Shown here piece by piece: positions 48,542 to 58,481 of a stretch of 64,000 nucleotides of DNA (position 1 is its first letter; the number at the start of each line of letters is the position of its first letter). The stretch lies in NCBI RefSeq assembly GCF_003337575.1, contig NZ_QPJM01000014.1, positions 1-64,000 on the forward strand, in the 5' to 3' direction. The stretch is from Phyllobacterium bourgognense. Its GTDB lineage: Bacteria; Pseudomonadota; Alphaproteobacteria; Rhizobiales; Rhizobiaceae. The notes beneath the pieces were generated by a model that saw nothing but the letters and a program-made list of their open reading frames with translations, did no database searches and was not told the origin of the DNA. Both the position numbers and the translations under genes were made by a program.

Positions 48542-48665
48542 TCGCCTTTGTCACCTCGAATTTTAGCTGGTCCCTTGTCGGGGCCGGTTGCTTTTCGTGC
48601 CAGAGTCTGTCGTGCTGTGTTTTTTAGACGAAATCAGACTTTCAAGCTTTAAGGGAAAACTGCCG

Positions 48666-49472
48666 ATGAGGATTAATGTGGGGTGTGAACTGACGTTCGA
48701 GTTTACGCAGGAAACGCCTCTGATTGCCATTTTGAACGTGCATCATTCGCGTTTTGCCGATCTGGAAGGTATCGAAACGTTCCAGACAACATTTGGTGCC
48801 AGTGTCGCTGGCTATCACGACCAGTTCGGCAACTGGTGTAATCGTATTCTCGCTGCGCCGGGCACATTTTTTTGCTCTACAAATGCCGTCGTCAACGACA
48901 GCGGCATGCCAGATCCTGTGGTTCTCGATGCTGTTCAGCACCGGGTGCAAGATCTTCCGGATGAAACGCTGGTCTATCTTATGGGCAGCCGCTATTGCGA
49001 GACGGATTTGTTGAGCGAGGAGGCGTGGCGCCTGTTCGGCCACGTACCGGAAGGCTGGCAACGCGTTCAGGCTGTGTGCGATTTCGTGCACAACCACATT
49101 GTGTTTGGCTACGAGCATTCGAACCCCACTCGCACAGCATCCATGGGATATTTCGAAGGCCGTGGTGTGTGCCGTGATTTCACGCATCTTGCAGTTGCCT
49201 TTTCCCGCTGTCTGAACATTCCGACGCGCTATTGCACTGGTTATATCACCGATATCGGCATACCATTGCCACATGCGGAAATGGACTTTTGTGCATGGAT
49301 GGAGGTTTACCTCGGGGGTCAGTGGCACGCTTTTGATCCTCGGAACAACCGACCCCGAATAGGCCGGATCAAGGTCGCGCATGGGCGCGACGCGGCGGAT
49401 GTGCCGCTGACGAATATATTCGGGCCGAATGTTCTGACGAAATTCAAAGTTTGGGCCGGTGAAGCTGTTTAA
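48666..49472 (+). CDS. transglutaminase-like cysteine peptidase family protein
   Basis: This 268-residue soluble protein has an N-terminal beta domain typical of bacterial transglutaminase-like proteins, followed by the catalytic core. The Cys-His-Asp triad is visible: Cys in GRGVCRDFTHLAVAF, His in the segment HAEMDFCAWMEVY or GQWHAFDPRNN, and Asp in HAFDPRN. No signal peptide is seen. The ATG at 48666 has AAGGG upstream and is preferred to an in-frame TTG at 48588. Substrate is unknown. Confidence 0.82.
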   Translation: MRINVGCELTFEFTQETPLIAILNVHHSRFADLEGIETFQTTFGASVAGYHDQFGNWCNRILAAPGTFFCSTNAVVNDSGMPDPVVLDAVQHRVQDLPDETLVYLMGSRYCETDLLSEEAWRLFGHVPEGWQRVQAVCDFVHNHIVFGYEHSNPTRTASMGYFEGRGVCRDFTHLAVAFSRCLNIPTRYCTGYITDIGIPLPHAEMDFCAWMEVYLGGQWHAFDPRNNRPRIGRIKVAHGRDAADVPLTNIFGPNVLTKFKVWAGEAV

Positions 49473-49549
49473 TCGCGTATTTTTCGCAACCTTCTGCGCT
49501 TCCCGCAGTTTTGTACGGGAGACGTTGGCGATGCCAAGGAGGAAAATGT

Positions 49550-49804
49550 ATGAGCCAAAGAGCGATCGATTTCGTTAATAATTGGATCGACACGAATGTC
49601 GATGCAAACAAACCGGCGGATATGGCACATCACGATCGTCGGCCCAAGCAGCTGGCCGAGAAATGTGCTGCGGATGCGGAAGCTGCGGGTATTTCCGAAT
49701 CAGAGATCAAGGATGGACTGGGTGATCTGGAAATTTGCATGATCACTGCGATAGACCGGGCAGCATTGGCCAAGGAGAGCCAAGCAGGCTTGAACGGTCA
49801 GTGA
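49550..49804 (+). CDS. DUF768 family protein
   Basis: This 84-residue helical acidic protein begins MSQRAIDFVNNWIDTNV and has the segment AEKCAADAEAAGISESEIKD. This matches DUF768, a family found mainly in Mesorhizobium and relatives, often in several copies. A strong AAGGAGG site precedes the ATG at 49550. Function is unknown. Its last seven bases overlap the end of the convergent dnaE2 gene. Confidence 0.83.
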   Translation: MSQRAIDFVNNWIDTNVDANKPADMAHHDRRPKQLAEKCAADAEAAGISESEIKDGLGDLEICMITAIDRAALAKESQAGLNGQ

Positions 49805-52800
49805 AAATCTCTTGATCTTGGTAAGATACGCACCTTGCGTGGATGACTGGCCCGTGGTCGATCCGGGACCGGATGTATTACCTCGTCGCTATGAGACACA
49901 GGTATGACAGTTCGTTGCTCGGAAAGACGGTGAAGATCTTCAGTCCGGTCGAAAAGTTTTCTGGCAACAATGTGCACGACATTATCGGCGCTTTGAACAG
50001 TACCTTCGATCAGGATAAGGCGTGATCCCATGACTTCCTTGCGATATTTTTCCAGTAGTTTTGCCCAGACAACGATGTTGGCTATGCCAGTTTCATCCTC
50101 AATTGTCATAAAGACGACTTTGCCATTGCCGGGCCTTTGCCGGACTGTAATCACGCCGGCAAGTTTGACCCGCCGATTATTGTTCAGACTGTTTGCCTGC
50201 TTGCATGTTACAATGTTTTCCGCCGCCAACACTTCACGCAGGAACTGCATTGGATGGCCTTTGAGTGAAAGCCGCGTCGATTCATAGTCGGCAATGACGT
50301 GCTCGGACATTTTCATCTGCGGTAGCCTGGTCTCGGCTTCACTTGCCAATTCATTCGTTTCAGCAACCTGGAATAGCGGCAGAGTTTCATTGTTGGGGAA
50401 ACGACGGACCGCCCAGAGCGCTTCGCGGCGATCAATTTCCAGCGAACGGAACGCATCGGCATCAGCAAGGAGAACAAAGGCTCGTCTTTCCAGTCGCGTC
50501 AGGCGGCGCAGTTCTTCGATGTCACTATAGTGGCGCTCGCGTCTTGCACAAATCTCGTCCGCCCAGGCTTTCGAAAAGCCTTCGACTTGTCGAAAGCCCA
50601 GACGCAAGGCAAGATTATTCTCGTCCATGCGTTCCAGCGTGTTGTCCCACTCGCTGAAGTTTATATCAACGGGACGTACCTCGACATCATGCTCGCGTGC
50701 ATCGCGGATGATCTGTGCGGGAGCATAAAAACCCATCGGTTGGGAGTTTAAAAGTGCTGCAGCGAATGTCGCTGGATGATGGCATTTGATCCAGGAAGAA
50801 ATGTAAACGAGGATCGCAAAACTCGCTGCATGGCTTTCCGGAAAACCATACTCACCAAAGCCCTTGATCTGGTTGAAGCAGTTTTCGGCAAAACTTCGCT
50901 CATAACCACGGCGGACCATACCTTCCACCATTTGTTTCTCCATTTCGTGGATCGTGCCTACATTGCGGAATGTGGCCATGGAACGGCGCAGTTTATTGGC
51001 TTCGTCGGGAGTGAATTTTGCTGCCTCGATGGCAATGCGCATTGCTTGTTCCTGGAATAGAGGGACACCAAGGGTTTTTTCGAGGACATTGCGTAGTTCA
51101 TCCTTATCGCCTTCGTCAGGGGAAGGAGATGGATAATGGACGTCCTCTATTTTGTTGCGCCGGCGCAGATAGGGATGAACCATATCGCCCTGGATTGGAC
51201 CAGGACGAACGATGGCAACCTCGATCACCAGATCATAGAATTTTCTTGGTCGAAGACGCGGCAGCATGTTCATTTGTGCGCGGCTTTCCACCTGGAACAC
51301 GCCGAGGGAATCGGCATTGCAAAGCATGTCGTAAACCGCGGGGTCTTCTTGGGGAATCGTTGCCAGTTCGTAACGGTTGCCCCCATGCAGATGAATGAGA
51401 TCAAAAGCCTTGCGAATGCAGGTCAGCATACCAAGTGACAGCACATCCACCTTCATGATGTTGAGTTCGTCGATGTCATCCTTATCCCACTCTATGAAGG
51501 TACGGTCTTTCATGGCCGCAGGCCCGACAGGGACGGTTTCGTCCAAGCGCTCCTGCGTCAGTACAAATCCGCCCACATGCTGGGAAAGGTGGCGTGGAAA
51601 ACCAATCAATTCGGTCGCGAGCCGGACGGCGCGCCGTATCATGACATTATCGGGATCCAGTCCCGCTTGCCGGATCTCGTTCTTTTCAACCGCCGTACCC
51701 CAACTGCCCCAGACCATATTGGCCAACGCAGCAGTAACGTCTTCGGTCAGTCCTAAAGCCTTGCCAACATCACGGATAGCGCTGCGCGGGCGGTAACTGA
51801 TGACAGTGGCCACGATGGCTGCACGATCGCGGCCATAACGCTTATAGACCCATTGCATCACTTCTTCGCGGCGTTCATGCTCGAAATCAACATCGATATC
51901 CGGTGGTTCCTTCCGCTCCGCCGAGAGGAATCGTTCGAACAAGACATCCGTGTGTTTTGGATCAACTGCTGTGATTGCAAGACAATAACAGACCGCGGAA
52001 TTGGCAGCGGAGCCGCGGCCTTGGCAAAGAATATTTTGCGAGCGGGCATATTTGACGATGTCATAAACCGTGAGGAAATAGGGCGCATATTCAAGCCCTT
52101 CGATTATCGCCAGCTCCTTCCGTAGAATCGCACATACCTTTTCCGGAATGCCTTCAGGATAGCGCAGTGCAGCACCTTTCCACGTTTCCTCGGATAGATA
52201 TTGTTGCGGTGTCTTGCCCGGTGGCACAGGTTCGTCAGGATAGTCATATTTCAGCTGATCGAGCGAAAAGCCGATCGGCTCAACGAAACGTTGCGTTTCC
52301 TGAAGCGCTAGAGGGAAATGCCGGAAAAGTCGCTGCATTTCATCAGGCGATTTCAAATGCCGTTCCGCATTCTTTTCCAGCTTGCGTCCGGCCGTATCGA
52401 TCGTGACATGTTCGCGAATGCAGGTCAGTACATCCTGCAATGGCCGCCGCGCAGCGGCGTGATAGAGCACATTATTGATCGCCAGCAAGGGAACGTTGGC
52501 CTCAGTTGCAATACGCGCCAGCTTTTCGCCGTACCGCCGGTCTGCACCCTGATGCGGCACTGCAAGGGCAAGCCAGACAGAGCCCGGTGCAGCAATGACA
52601 AGCTTTCTCAGGAACGCAGTCAAGATTTTATCTGCCCGTAACGGTGGAACGACCGCGATCTGAAAATCTTTTGCTCGAAAAAGAAAATCTTCGAAAAGGA
52701 GGTGGCACTCACCCTTGATTTTCGCCCGATCCTTGCCCTCGCTCAATAGACGGCAGAGCTGACCGTAGGCGGCGCGGTCGCGTGGGTAGACGAGCAGGTC

Positions 52801-53043
52801 TGGCGTGTCGTCGATAAAGACCAACCTGCATCCGATAAAGAGGTTCAGTCGTATTCCTGCTTTTTCCTTGAGCTCATTATGAGCCTTATAGGCCCGCACC
52901 ACACCCGCGAGTGTGTTGCGGTCAGCGATGCCTATGCCATCGAGCCCGAGTATGGCTGCAGCCTGCACCAGTTCATGCGGTTGCGAGGCGCCTTCAAGAA
53001 AGGAAAAATTACTGGTGACAGCAAGTTCCGTATAAGGCGGCAT
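49798..53043 (-). CDS. dnaE2: error-prone DNA polymerase DnaE2 (ImuC)
   Basis: This 1081-residue C-family polymerase acts in SOS mutagenesis and lesion bypass. The N-terminal PHP domain begins YTELAVTSNFSFLEGAS. The catalytic aspartates lie in PDIDVDF (residues 381-387) and downstream in IMKVDVLSLGML. The C-terminal OB domain has KLAGVITVRQRPGNGKVVF. It lacks the C-terminal tail of replicative DnaE1. It is the third gene of imuA-imuB-dnaE2, overlapping imuB by one base (TGATG). Confidence 0.96.
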   Translation of the reverse strand: MPPYTELAVTSNFSFLEGASQPHELVQAAAILGLDGIGIADRNTLAGVVRAYKAHNELKEKAGIRLNLFIGCRLVFIDDTPDLLVYPRDRAAYGQLCRLLSEGKDRAKIKGECHLLFEDFLFRAKDFQIAVVPPLRADKILTAFLRKLVIAAPGSVWLALAVPHQGADRRYGEKLARIATEANVPLLAINNVLYHAAARRPLQDVLTCIREHVTIDTAGRKLEKNAERHLKSPDEMQRLFRHFPLALQETQRFVEPIGFSLDQLKYDYPDEPVPPGKTPQQYLSEETWKGAALRYPEGIPEKVCAILRKELAIIEGLEYAPYFLTVYDIVKYARSQNILCQGRGSAANSAVCYCLAITAVDPKHTDVLFERFLSAERKEPPDIDVDFEHERREEVMQWVYKRYGRDRAAIVATVISYRPRSAIRDVGKALGLTEDVTAALANMVWGSWGTAVEKNEIRQAGLDPDNVMIRRAVRLATELIGFPRHLSQHVGGFVLTQERLDETVPVGPAAMKDRTFIEWDKDDIDELNIMKVDVLSLGMLTCIRKAFDLIHLHGGNRYELATIPQEDPAVYDMLCNADSLGVFQVESRAQMNMLPRLRPRKFYDLVIEVAIVRPGPIQGDMVHPYLRRRNKIEDVHYPSPSPDEGDKDELRNVLEKTLGVPLFQEQAMRIAIEAAKFTPDEANKLRRSMATFRNVGTIHEMEKQMVEGMVRRGYERSFAENCFNQIKGFGEYGFPESHAASFAILVYISSWIKCHHPATFAAALLNSQPMGFYAPAQIIRDAREHDVEVRPVDINFSEWDNTLERMDENNLALRLGFRQVEGFSKAWADEICARRERHYSDIEELRRLTRLERRAFVLLADADAFRSLEIDRREALWAVRRFPNNETLPLFQVAETNELASEAETRLPQMKMSEHVIADYESTRLSLKGHPMQFLREVLAAENIVTCKQANSLNNNRRVKLAGVITVRQRPGNGKVVFMTIEDETGIANIVVWAKLLEKYRKEVMGSRLILIEGTVQSADNVVHIVARKLFDRTEDLHRLSEQRTVIPVSHSDEVIHPVPDRPRASHPRKVRILPRSRDFH

Positions 53044-54599
53044 CAGGCGAAAATCCCGTGCAGAAACCAGCGCGGTGTGGGATCGCCACGCTCGTACAAG
53101 CCTTCGCGAAACACCCAGAAACGACGGCCTCTATTGTCTTCGAGGCGGTAATAATCCCGCGTCAGCGCGCCTGCATGTTCGCGCCACCACTCGGGGGCGA
53201 TGCGTTCCGGTCCCTCAGCCAAGGTGATAATATGTTGAACCCGGCGCCAGGTGAATCGTGCCGGGGCGGCATCAGGGACTTCAAACGTCGCATCAATCCG
53301 CTCGGGTGGCTGAAACAATCGGATCGGCCGCTCCGGAGGATTGCCCGGATTATGTTCTGGCGTCCGTTCAAACGCCATGTCCTGTCTTGCTGAGGCGGCA
53401 GGTTCCAGTGAAACTGCGCGTTCGGGAATATGCGTATCGACAGGCAGCGGGCGCAGCACACGGGAATTGCCAAGACGAATGGAAAGCCGGTCGACAAGCG
53501 TGTTGATCTCCTCTGTTTCTTGTACTCTGTCGTCGAGGCTTTTCTGGATCGCTTGGCTCTGCTCCACACGAACAGCGGCAAGCCGGATGATATCAAAACC
53601 ATAACCGGCATCGAGCGGATCGCTAAGTGTGGAAAGCCGCTCTTTCAATAGTCGAAACATGGGTTTTGTTTCGGTAATGGGACGTCCGGTCTGAATGCTG
53701 ATGCGACGTACATTGCCATCGGCGCGAAAGAAGCTGGCTTCGATCTCGCGGGCACCCTCAACTCTTTGTTGCAGGCGACGGAAAAGTTCGTCGCTCAAGG
53801 ACAGAAGAACGTGCTCTACGGATTCCATGGCGATAAGCGGTTCTGCCATACGACGCTCGACCATACAGACAGGGACGATACGGCGAGGAGTAATAGGTTC
53901 GTCCTGACGACCGAACAATGCATCGAGTCGGCTAACAAGATTTGCGCCAAAACGAGCCGTAAGTGCAGCGCGTGGCAAAACATCGATATCCCCAACGCTG
54001 CGTAAGCCCGCTCGCTTGAGACCGGCGAGATGGTTCTCTTCGATATCGAGACTGATAAGCGGCAAGGCGTATAATCTGCGCGTCTCGTCATTCCTGTCGA
54101 TGATGCCACCGGGCGAGTGTCGAGCAAGGGCGCGTGCTGCAGCGGGATTGCTTGCAAGAGCGGTCCGGACGATCATGCCATTGCACTGAAGGCGCTTATG
54201 AATATCTTGAACAAGCTGGCTTTCATTGCCAAAAAGATGAATGCAGCCGGTCAGGTCGAGAAGGAGGCCGTGAGGCTCATCAAGTGCCACAAGCGGTGTG
54301 TAGCGATCGCACCAATCGGCCAGCTTTTCGAGCAGGAAAGCATCCTTGCGCGGTGAGGCGAAAGCGATATCCAGTTTTTCAAATTGCGCGCGTGCATCTG
54401 TCAGTGCCATGCCTTTATAGAGCCCTGCCTTGGCAGCGTTTTCATCGACAGCTGTCAGCCGCAAGGCATTGGCAAGTTTGTCCACCACGATCAGGTGTTG
54501 ATCAGTATGGGCGCGTCCCGGATTTTCGCGTTTGAGGCGGTCGGTAGGAAGGTGCGGAAACCATAGTGCCAGAAACCGGCTCGATCTGTCTGAAAACAT
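53043..54599 (-). CDS. imuB: ImuB, Y-family polymerase-like protein
   Basis: This 518-residue protein with Y-family polymerase fold lacks the catalytic acidic residues; the region that would hold the first reads RFLALWFPHLPTDRLK. ImuB acts as a hub that binds the beta clamp, ImuA and DnaE2. A clamp-binding-like stretch lies near the middle of the C-terminal half. The start at 54599 (or 54605) overlaps the end of imuA by about 98 bases in another frame, a marked overlap typical of this cassette in rhizobia. Confidence 0.92.
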   Translation of the reverse strand: MFSDRSSRFLALWFPHLPTDRLKRENPGRAHTDQHLIVVDKLANALRLTAVDENAAKAGLYKGMALTDARAQFEKLDIAFASPRKDAFLLEKLADWCDRYTPLVALDEPHGLLLDLTGCIHLFGNESQLVQDIHKRLQCNGMIVRTALASNPAAARALARHSPGGIIDRNDETRRLYALPLISLDIEENHLAGLKRAGLRSVGDIDVLPRAALTARFGANLVSRLDALFGRQDEPITPRRIVPVCMVERRMAEPLIAMESVEHVLLSLSDELFRRLQQRVEGAREIEASFFRADGNVRRISIQTGRPITETKPMFRLLKERLSTLSDPLDAGYGFDIIRLAAVRVEQSQAIQKSLDDRVQETEEINTLVDRLSIRLGNSRVLRPLPVDTHIPERAVSLEPAASARQDMAFERTPEHNPGNPPERPIRLFQPPERIDATFEVPDAAPARFTWRRVQHIITLAEGPERIAPEWWREHAGALTRDYYRLEDNRGRRFWVFREGLYERGDPTPRWFLHGIFA

Positions 54600-55287
54600 G
54601 ATCATCACTTTCCCATTGCAGGATCCAATGGCCTGTCGTTCCCTGTCTGTTACGTATGAGCGTGGCATCGAAAACCGGATGGCCGGGTGCATTGGCGCCA
54701 CTCGATTGTGAAGATGCTGCCCGGATCAACCAGCGTGTGATGGCGGCATTTTCGCTGGGGTATGCACCCAGTCGTAGAAGAAAAGCCGGCACATCGGTTT
54801 GTTGCGCCGTCAGCAGCAATTTGCGCGAGGCGGTCAGGTCCAGACACTTCGGGTTGCTCCACGGCGCGATGATGACGGCGCCTGTGCCACGAATACCGAG
54901 ACTGTCCGAAGCAGCTTTCAAAACATCCTGCGGTGAGGCGCATCGCACGATGATAAGACGTTGCGGATCAAGCCCGATATTTTGCAAGCCGGGAGCATAT
55001 GGGAAGCCATTTTCTTGCGCTGCAAAATCTTCTTCCAACCATAGAACAGGGCTTTGGTCCGGAGACGCGCGAAGGACAAGGGCAATAGCGAAACCGGTCG
55101 CCGCACCTGCGTCGCCAGCTTCTTCTGCGAAGATTTCATGCACGGCACCGCGCTGCATCCCCTCGCGGAAGACGCGGTCGATATCATTGTCGCCGAAGTC
55201 AAAGGCGGAGCGCTGCGCAGCACGCGCATTCCTCTCTCCAAGAGATGCGATGTCGCGTCTCAACGCCGTAAGATCGACGGTTGTCAC
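54502..55287 (-). CDS. imuA: ImuA, SOS mutagenesis accessory protein
   Basis: This 261-residue RecA-like protein lacks a full set of ATPase motifs. It has the segments GAVHEIFAEEAGDAGAATGF, SPVLWLEEDFAAQENG, RLIIVRCASPQDVLKA and LLLTAQQTDVPAFLLR. ImuA supports DnaE2/ImuB-dependent mutagenesis and damage tolerance. It is first in the cassette, with a LexA-type box 18 bases upstream of its ATG. Confidence 0.9.
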   Translation of the reverse strand: MTTVDLTALRRDIASLGERNARAAQRSAFDFGDNDIDRVFREGMQRGAVHEIFAEEAGDAGAATGFAIALVLRASPDQSPVLWLEEDFAAQENGFPYAPGLQNIGLDPQRLIIVRCASPQDVLKAASDSLGIRGTGAVIIAPWSNPKCLDLTASRKLLLTAQQTDVPAFLLRLGAYPSENAAITRWLIRAASSQSSGANAPGHPVFDATLIRNRQGTTGHWILQWESDDHVFRQIEPVSGTMVSAPSYRPPQTRKSGTRPY

Positions 55288-55304
55288 TACGGTAGCCTTT
55301 CAAT

Positions 55305-55319
55305 GTTCATGATATGTTC
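55305..55319 (-). promoter_or_regulatory. LexA (SOS) box
   Basis: GTTC-N7-GTTC (55305-55308 and 55316-55319) is a perfect match to the alphaproteobacterial LexA direct-repeat box; on the minus strand it reads GAAC-N7-GAAC. It lies immediately upstream of imuA and should repress the cassette until DNA damage. Confidence 0.88.
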
Positions 55320-55379
55320 TATTATGGAATCCGATGACAGCAAGAGTCAAGCAGCATGTATTAGGTTGTGCGCGTGCCA

Positions 55380-55808
55380 TTATCGATCGATACGGGTGGA
55401 GAGAATAATCGACGACATGGTGCGTTCGACACCTTCAAGAGCGCCGATCTCGTCGAGCAATTTATCCAGTTCCTGTATCGAAGGTGCTTCAACGATAACG
55501 ATCATATCGAATTGACCGCTAACAGAATGAAGCGTTCTGACCCAGGCGATTTTTCGCAAGGCAGCCTCAACCTTCATTGCCAGTTTCGGCAAGGCAGTCA
55601 CCAGCACATGCGCCTTGACCAGGTTCTGTTCGTATTCGGGGGAAAGCTGAACACTATACCCCCTTATCATACCGCGTTTTTCCAGCCGCTCGATGCGGCT
55701 TTGCACAGTGGTGCGTGACACGCGCAGCTTGCGGGCAAGCTCGGCAGTCGAGGCTCTCGCATTCTCGCGCAGCAATGAAAGCAGGGCATGATCGGCTTCC
55801 GACAGCAT
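55380..55808 (-). CDS. Lrp/AsnC family transcriptional regulator
   Basis: This 142-residue regulator has an N-terminal HTH (ADHALLSLLRENARASTAEL, then ARKLRVSRTTVQSRIERLEK) and a RAM ligand-binding domain. The start at 55808 gives the usual MLSEADHALLSLL; an in-frame ATG at 55829 adds seven residues. It is divergent from the dehydrogenase gene at 55930, which it probably controls in response to an amino acid such as lysine. Confidence 0.9.
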   Translation of the reverse strand: MLSEADHALLSLLRENARASTAELARKLRVSRTTVQSRIERLEKRGMIRGYSVQLSPEYEQNLVKAHVLVTALPKLAMKVEAALRKIAWVRTLHSVSGQFDMIVIVEAPSIQELDKLLDEIGALEGVERTMSSIILSTRIDR

Positions 55809-55929
55809 AATGACAAATCCAATCGGCATATTGATAAACTAATAGCGTTGTTTCGTCAGTTTATAGACTTCATTTCGCCGAGCAATATGTGAAATTCATA
55901 TAAAGTTTTTATATGCGAGGGGAATCAAA

Positions 55930-57033
55930 ATGAAAGAGATCGTTGTCGTTGGAGCAGGGAAAATCGGCGGGACCATCGCTAATCTTCTGGCTGGTACGGG
56001 AGATTATCGCGTAACGGTCGTCGACCGGGCACAAGCCCAGCTAGATACCTTGGATGTATCGCCGCTCGTTGAAACCGCTTGCATCGAGATTTCCGAAGCC
56101 GAAGCGCTTGAAAGCGTTCTCAAGGGCAAATTCGCCGTGCTGAGTGCAGCGCCATTCCATTTGACCACGCGCATAGCTGAAGCTGCCGCCAAATCCGGCA
56201 TTCATTATCTCGATCTAACAGAAGACGTGGCCAGCACGCGCATCGTCAAGCGGCTGGCAGCGACCGCCAAGACCGCTTTTATTCCCCAATGCGGTCTTGC
56301 TCCGGGTTTCATCTCGATTGTAGCCAACGATCTGGCCAAGCGCTTCGATACCCTGGAAAGCGTGCGCATGCGCGTTGGCGCACTGCCGCAATATCCGTCA
56401 AACGCACTGAACTACAATCTGACATGGAGCACAGACGGGGTCATCAACGAATATTGCGAGCCCTGCGAAGCGATCGTCGATGGCGAGTTGACGGAGGTTC
56501 CACCGCTGGAAGAGCGTGAGGAGTTTTCGCTCGACGGGGTGACCTACGAGGCGTTCAATACGTCTGGCGGGCTCGGCACGTTGTGCGAAACGCTCCTCGG
56601 CAAGGTGCGTACACTTAACTATCGCACCATTCGTTATCCGGGCCACGCGGCCATCATGAAGGCGCTGCTCAACGACCTTGGACTGCGTGATCGCCGCGAT
56701 GTGTTCAAGGATATTCTTGAAAACGCCTTGCCGTCTACCTTGCAGGATGTCGTCGTGATTTTCGTTACGGTCAGCGGCCGCAAGAAGGGCCGTCTCCTTC
56801 AGGAAACCTATGCCAACAAGGTCTACAGCGGCCATATCGGATCGCAGCTTTATAGCGGGATCCAGATCACGACCGCGTCGGCCATTTGCGCCGTGCTTGA
56901 CATGCTCGCGAACGGCGCCTTGCCACAGCAGGGTTTTCTCAAGCAGGAAGATATTGCGCTTGACGCGTTTCTCGCCAATCGTTTCGGCAAGGCCTATGCG
57001 CAAGCGGAATCGGCTGGGCGGCTGGTTGCCTAA
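55930..57033 (+). CDS. saccharopine dehydrogenase / L-lysine 6-dehydrogenase family protein
   Basis: This 367-residue NAD(P)-dependent enzyme has an N-terminal Rossmann motif VVVGAGKIGGTIANLLA and the saccharopine dehydrogenase catalytic domain (CGLAPGFISIVANDLAKRF, LTWSTDGVINEY, RTIRYPGHAAIM). It is near the size of lysine 6-dehydrogenases and of single-domain saccharopine dehydrogenases, and the reading does not separate them. A divergent Lrp-type regulator suggests lysine catabolism. It ends at a strong terminator. Confidence 0.85.
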   Translation: MKEIVVVGAGKIGGTIANLLAGTGDYRVTVVDRAQAQLDTLDVSPLVETACIEISEAEALESVLKGKFAVLSAAPFHLTTRIAEAAAKSGIHYLDLTEDVASTRIVKRLAATAKTAFIPQCGLAPGFISIVANDLAKRFDTLESVRMRVGALPQYPSNALNYNLTWSTDGVINEYCEPCEAIVDGELTEVPPLEEREEFSLDGVTYEAFNTSGGLGTLCETLLGKVRTLNYRTIRYPGHAAIMKALLNDLGLRDRRDVFKDILENALPSTLQDVVVIFVTVSGRKKGRLLQETYANKVYSGHIGSQLYSGIQITTASAICAVLDMLANGALPQQGFLKQEDIALDAFLANRFGKAYAQAESAGRLVA

Positions 57034-57047
57034 CCATAGCCAGAAAC

Positions 57048-57074
57048 AAAAAGGCCACCCGTAGTGGCCTTTTT
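57048..57074. terminator. bidirectional Rho-independent terminator
   Basis: AAAAAGGCCAC (57048-57058) and GTGGCCTTTTT (57064-57074) form an 11-base-pair stem with a five-base loop, with A and T runs built in. It separates the convergent dehydrogenase and aminopeptidase genes and can stop both. Confidence 0.93.
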
Positions 57075-57093
57075 ATTTTCATGAACTCAACGA

Positions 57094-58344
57094 TCAAATC
57101 CATTCGCCCTTGCGCATCACGGGGACAGCGGAACCGTCCTTATTGATACCATCAACATCGATCTCGCCCGAACCGATCATCCAGTCGATGTGAATGAGGC
57201 TTTTGTTGCCACCTCGCTCCGCAACTTCATCGGGTGTCAGGATGCCGCCATTGACGAAGCATTTCGAATAGCATTGGCCGAGCGCGATGTGGCTCGCAGC
57301 GTTTTCATCGAAAAGCGTGTTGAAGAACAACAGGCCCGATGCCGAAATTGGCGAGGAATTTGGCACCAGCGCCACTTCGCCGAGGCGACGTGCGCCCTCG
57401 TCGGTGCCAAGCACCTTGTTGAAGACTTCTTCGCCCCGCGTCGCCTTGGCTTCGACAATCCTGCCGCCTTCGAAGCGGACCTGGATATTTTCGATGAGCG
57501 TGCCCTGGTGGGAAAGTGGCTTGGTGCTCGAAACATGACCATGGACCCGCAGTGCGTGGGGTGTCGTGAAAACTTCTTCGGTGGGAATATTCGGGTTGCA
57601 GGTAATGCCATTCTTCGCAACCGAAGCACCACCGTGCCATTCATGTTCATCGGCCAGGCCGACAGTGAGGTCGGTGCCGGGTCCCTTGAAATGCAAAGCC
57701 GAGAAAGTGTGCTCGTTCAGCCATTTTGTCCGTTTGTGCAAGGCGGCATTGTGATCACGCCAGGCACCGACAGGATCGTCCAGATCGACACGCGACGCCG
57801 CAAAAATTGCGTCAGCGAGCATGGTTATAGCTACTTCGGGATCCTGATCGGGAAATACCTGCTTCGCCCAGGATGGATTCGGGTACGAAACGATGTTCCA
57901 GTTGACTTCGAAATTGGTGATCTTTTCCAACGCAGGCTGATAGGCGCGTGACTGCGCCCGGTTGGCACGGGAGACTTTCTCCGGGTCCTCCGATGAGAGC
58001 AGCATCGGATTGTCACCGGCAACTGCAAGCCGAGCTGTATTGGCAGAAAAGGCTTTCGCCATTCCCTCAAACAGCCAGCCTGTGGCGCGATCGAAACTTT
58101 CGTCTGGCGCGTTGCGATAGCGCATAAGAGTGGCTTCTTCGTCGCTGTATAGCGATGTCACGAGACCCGCTCCCGCCTTGTAGGCGTGTTCTGTGATCCG
58201 ACGCACCAGAGGAACTGCGACAAGCGGGGCCGTGATCAGGAGATCTTGTCCGGGCTGTAACTGCAAGCCAATTTTGATAGCTACTTCCGCCAGACGATCG
58301 AGCTTGACGGGATCGACGGCGGGGATTTGGGGAGATGAGGTCAT
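57094..58344 (-). CDS. M29 family aminopeptidase
   Basis: This 416-residue cytosolic metallo-aminopeptidase is of the AmpS/AmpT type. Family motifs are ALHFKGPGTDLTVGLADEHE, NIPTEEVFTTPHALRVHGHV, EVALVPNSSPIS and FDENAASHIALGQCY, followed by HIDWMIGSGEIDVDGI. These supply the metal-binding Glu, His and Asp residues of the family. Length is normal. It releases N-terminal residues from peptides. It is monocistronic. Confidence 0.92.
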   Translation of the reverse strand: MTSSPQIPAVDPVKLDRLAEVAIKIGLQLQPGQDLLITAPLVAVPLVRRITEHAYKAGAGLVTSLYSDEEATLMRYRNAPDESFDRATGWLFEGMAKAFSANTARLAVAGDNPMLLSSEDPEKVSRANRAQSRAYQPALEKITNFEVNWNIVSYPNPSWAKQVFPDQDPEVAITMLADAIFAASRVDLDDPVGAWRDHNAALHKRTKWLNEHTFSALHFKGPGTDLTVGLADEHEWHGGASVAKNGITCNPNIPTEEVFTTPHALRVHGHVSSTKPLSHQGTLIENIQVRFEGGRIVEAKATRGEEVFNKVLGTDEGARRLGEVALVPNSSPISASGLLFFNTLFDENAASHIALGQCYSKCFVNGGILTPDEVAERGGNKSLIHIDWMIGSGEIDVDGINKDGSAVPVMRKGEWI

Positions 58345-58481
58345 TACGAATCCAACCTGGTCAATTAAAGGTTCTCGTCAGCATAGAACCGGATCAGTCT
58401 TGGTATCAAGCGACTGATCTGGAAATCGCTCTTGCAATTGGGGGGGCACAATATCCGAGACTGTGTCCCAGAATTAGCGGG

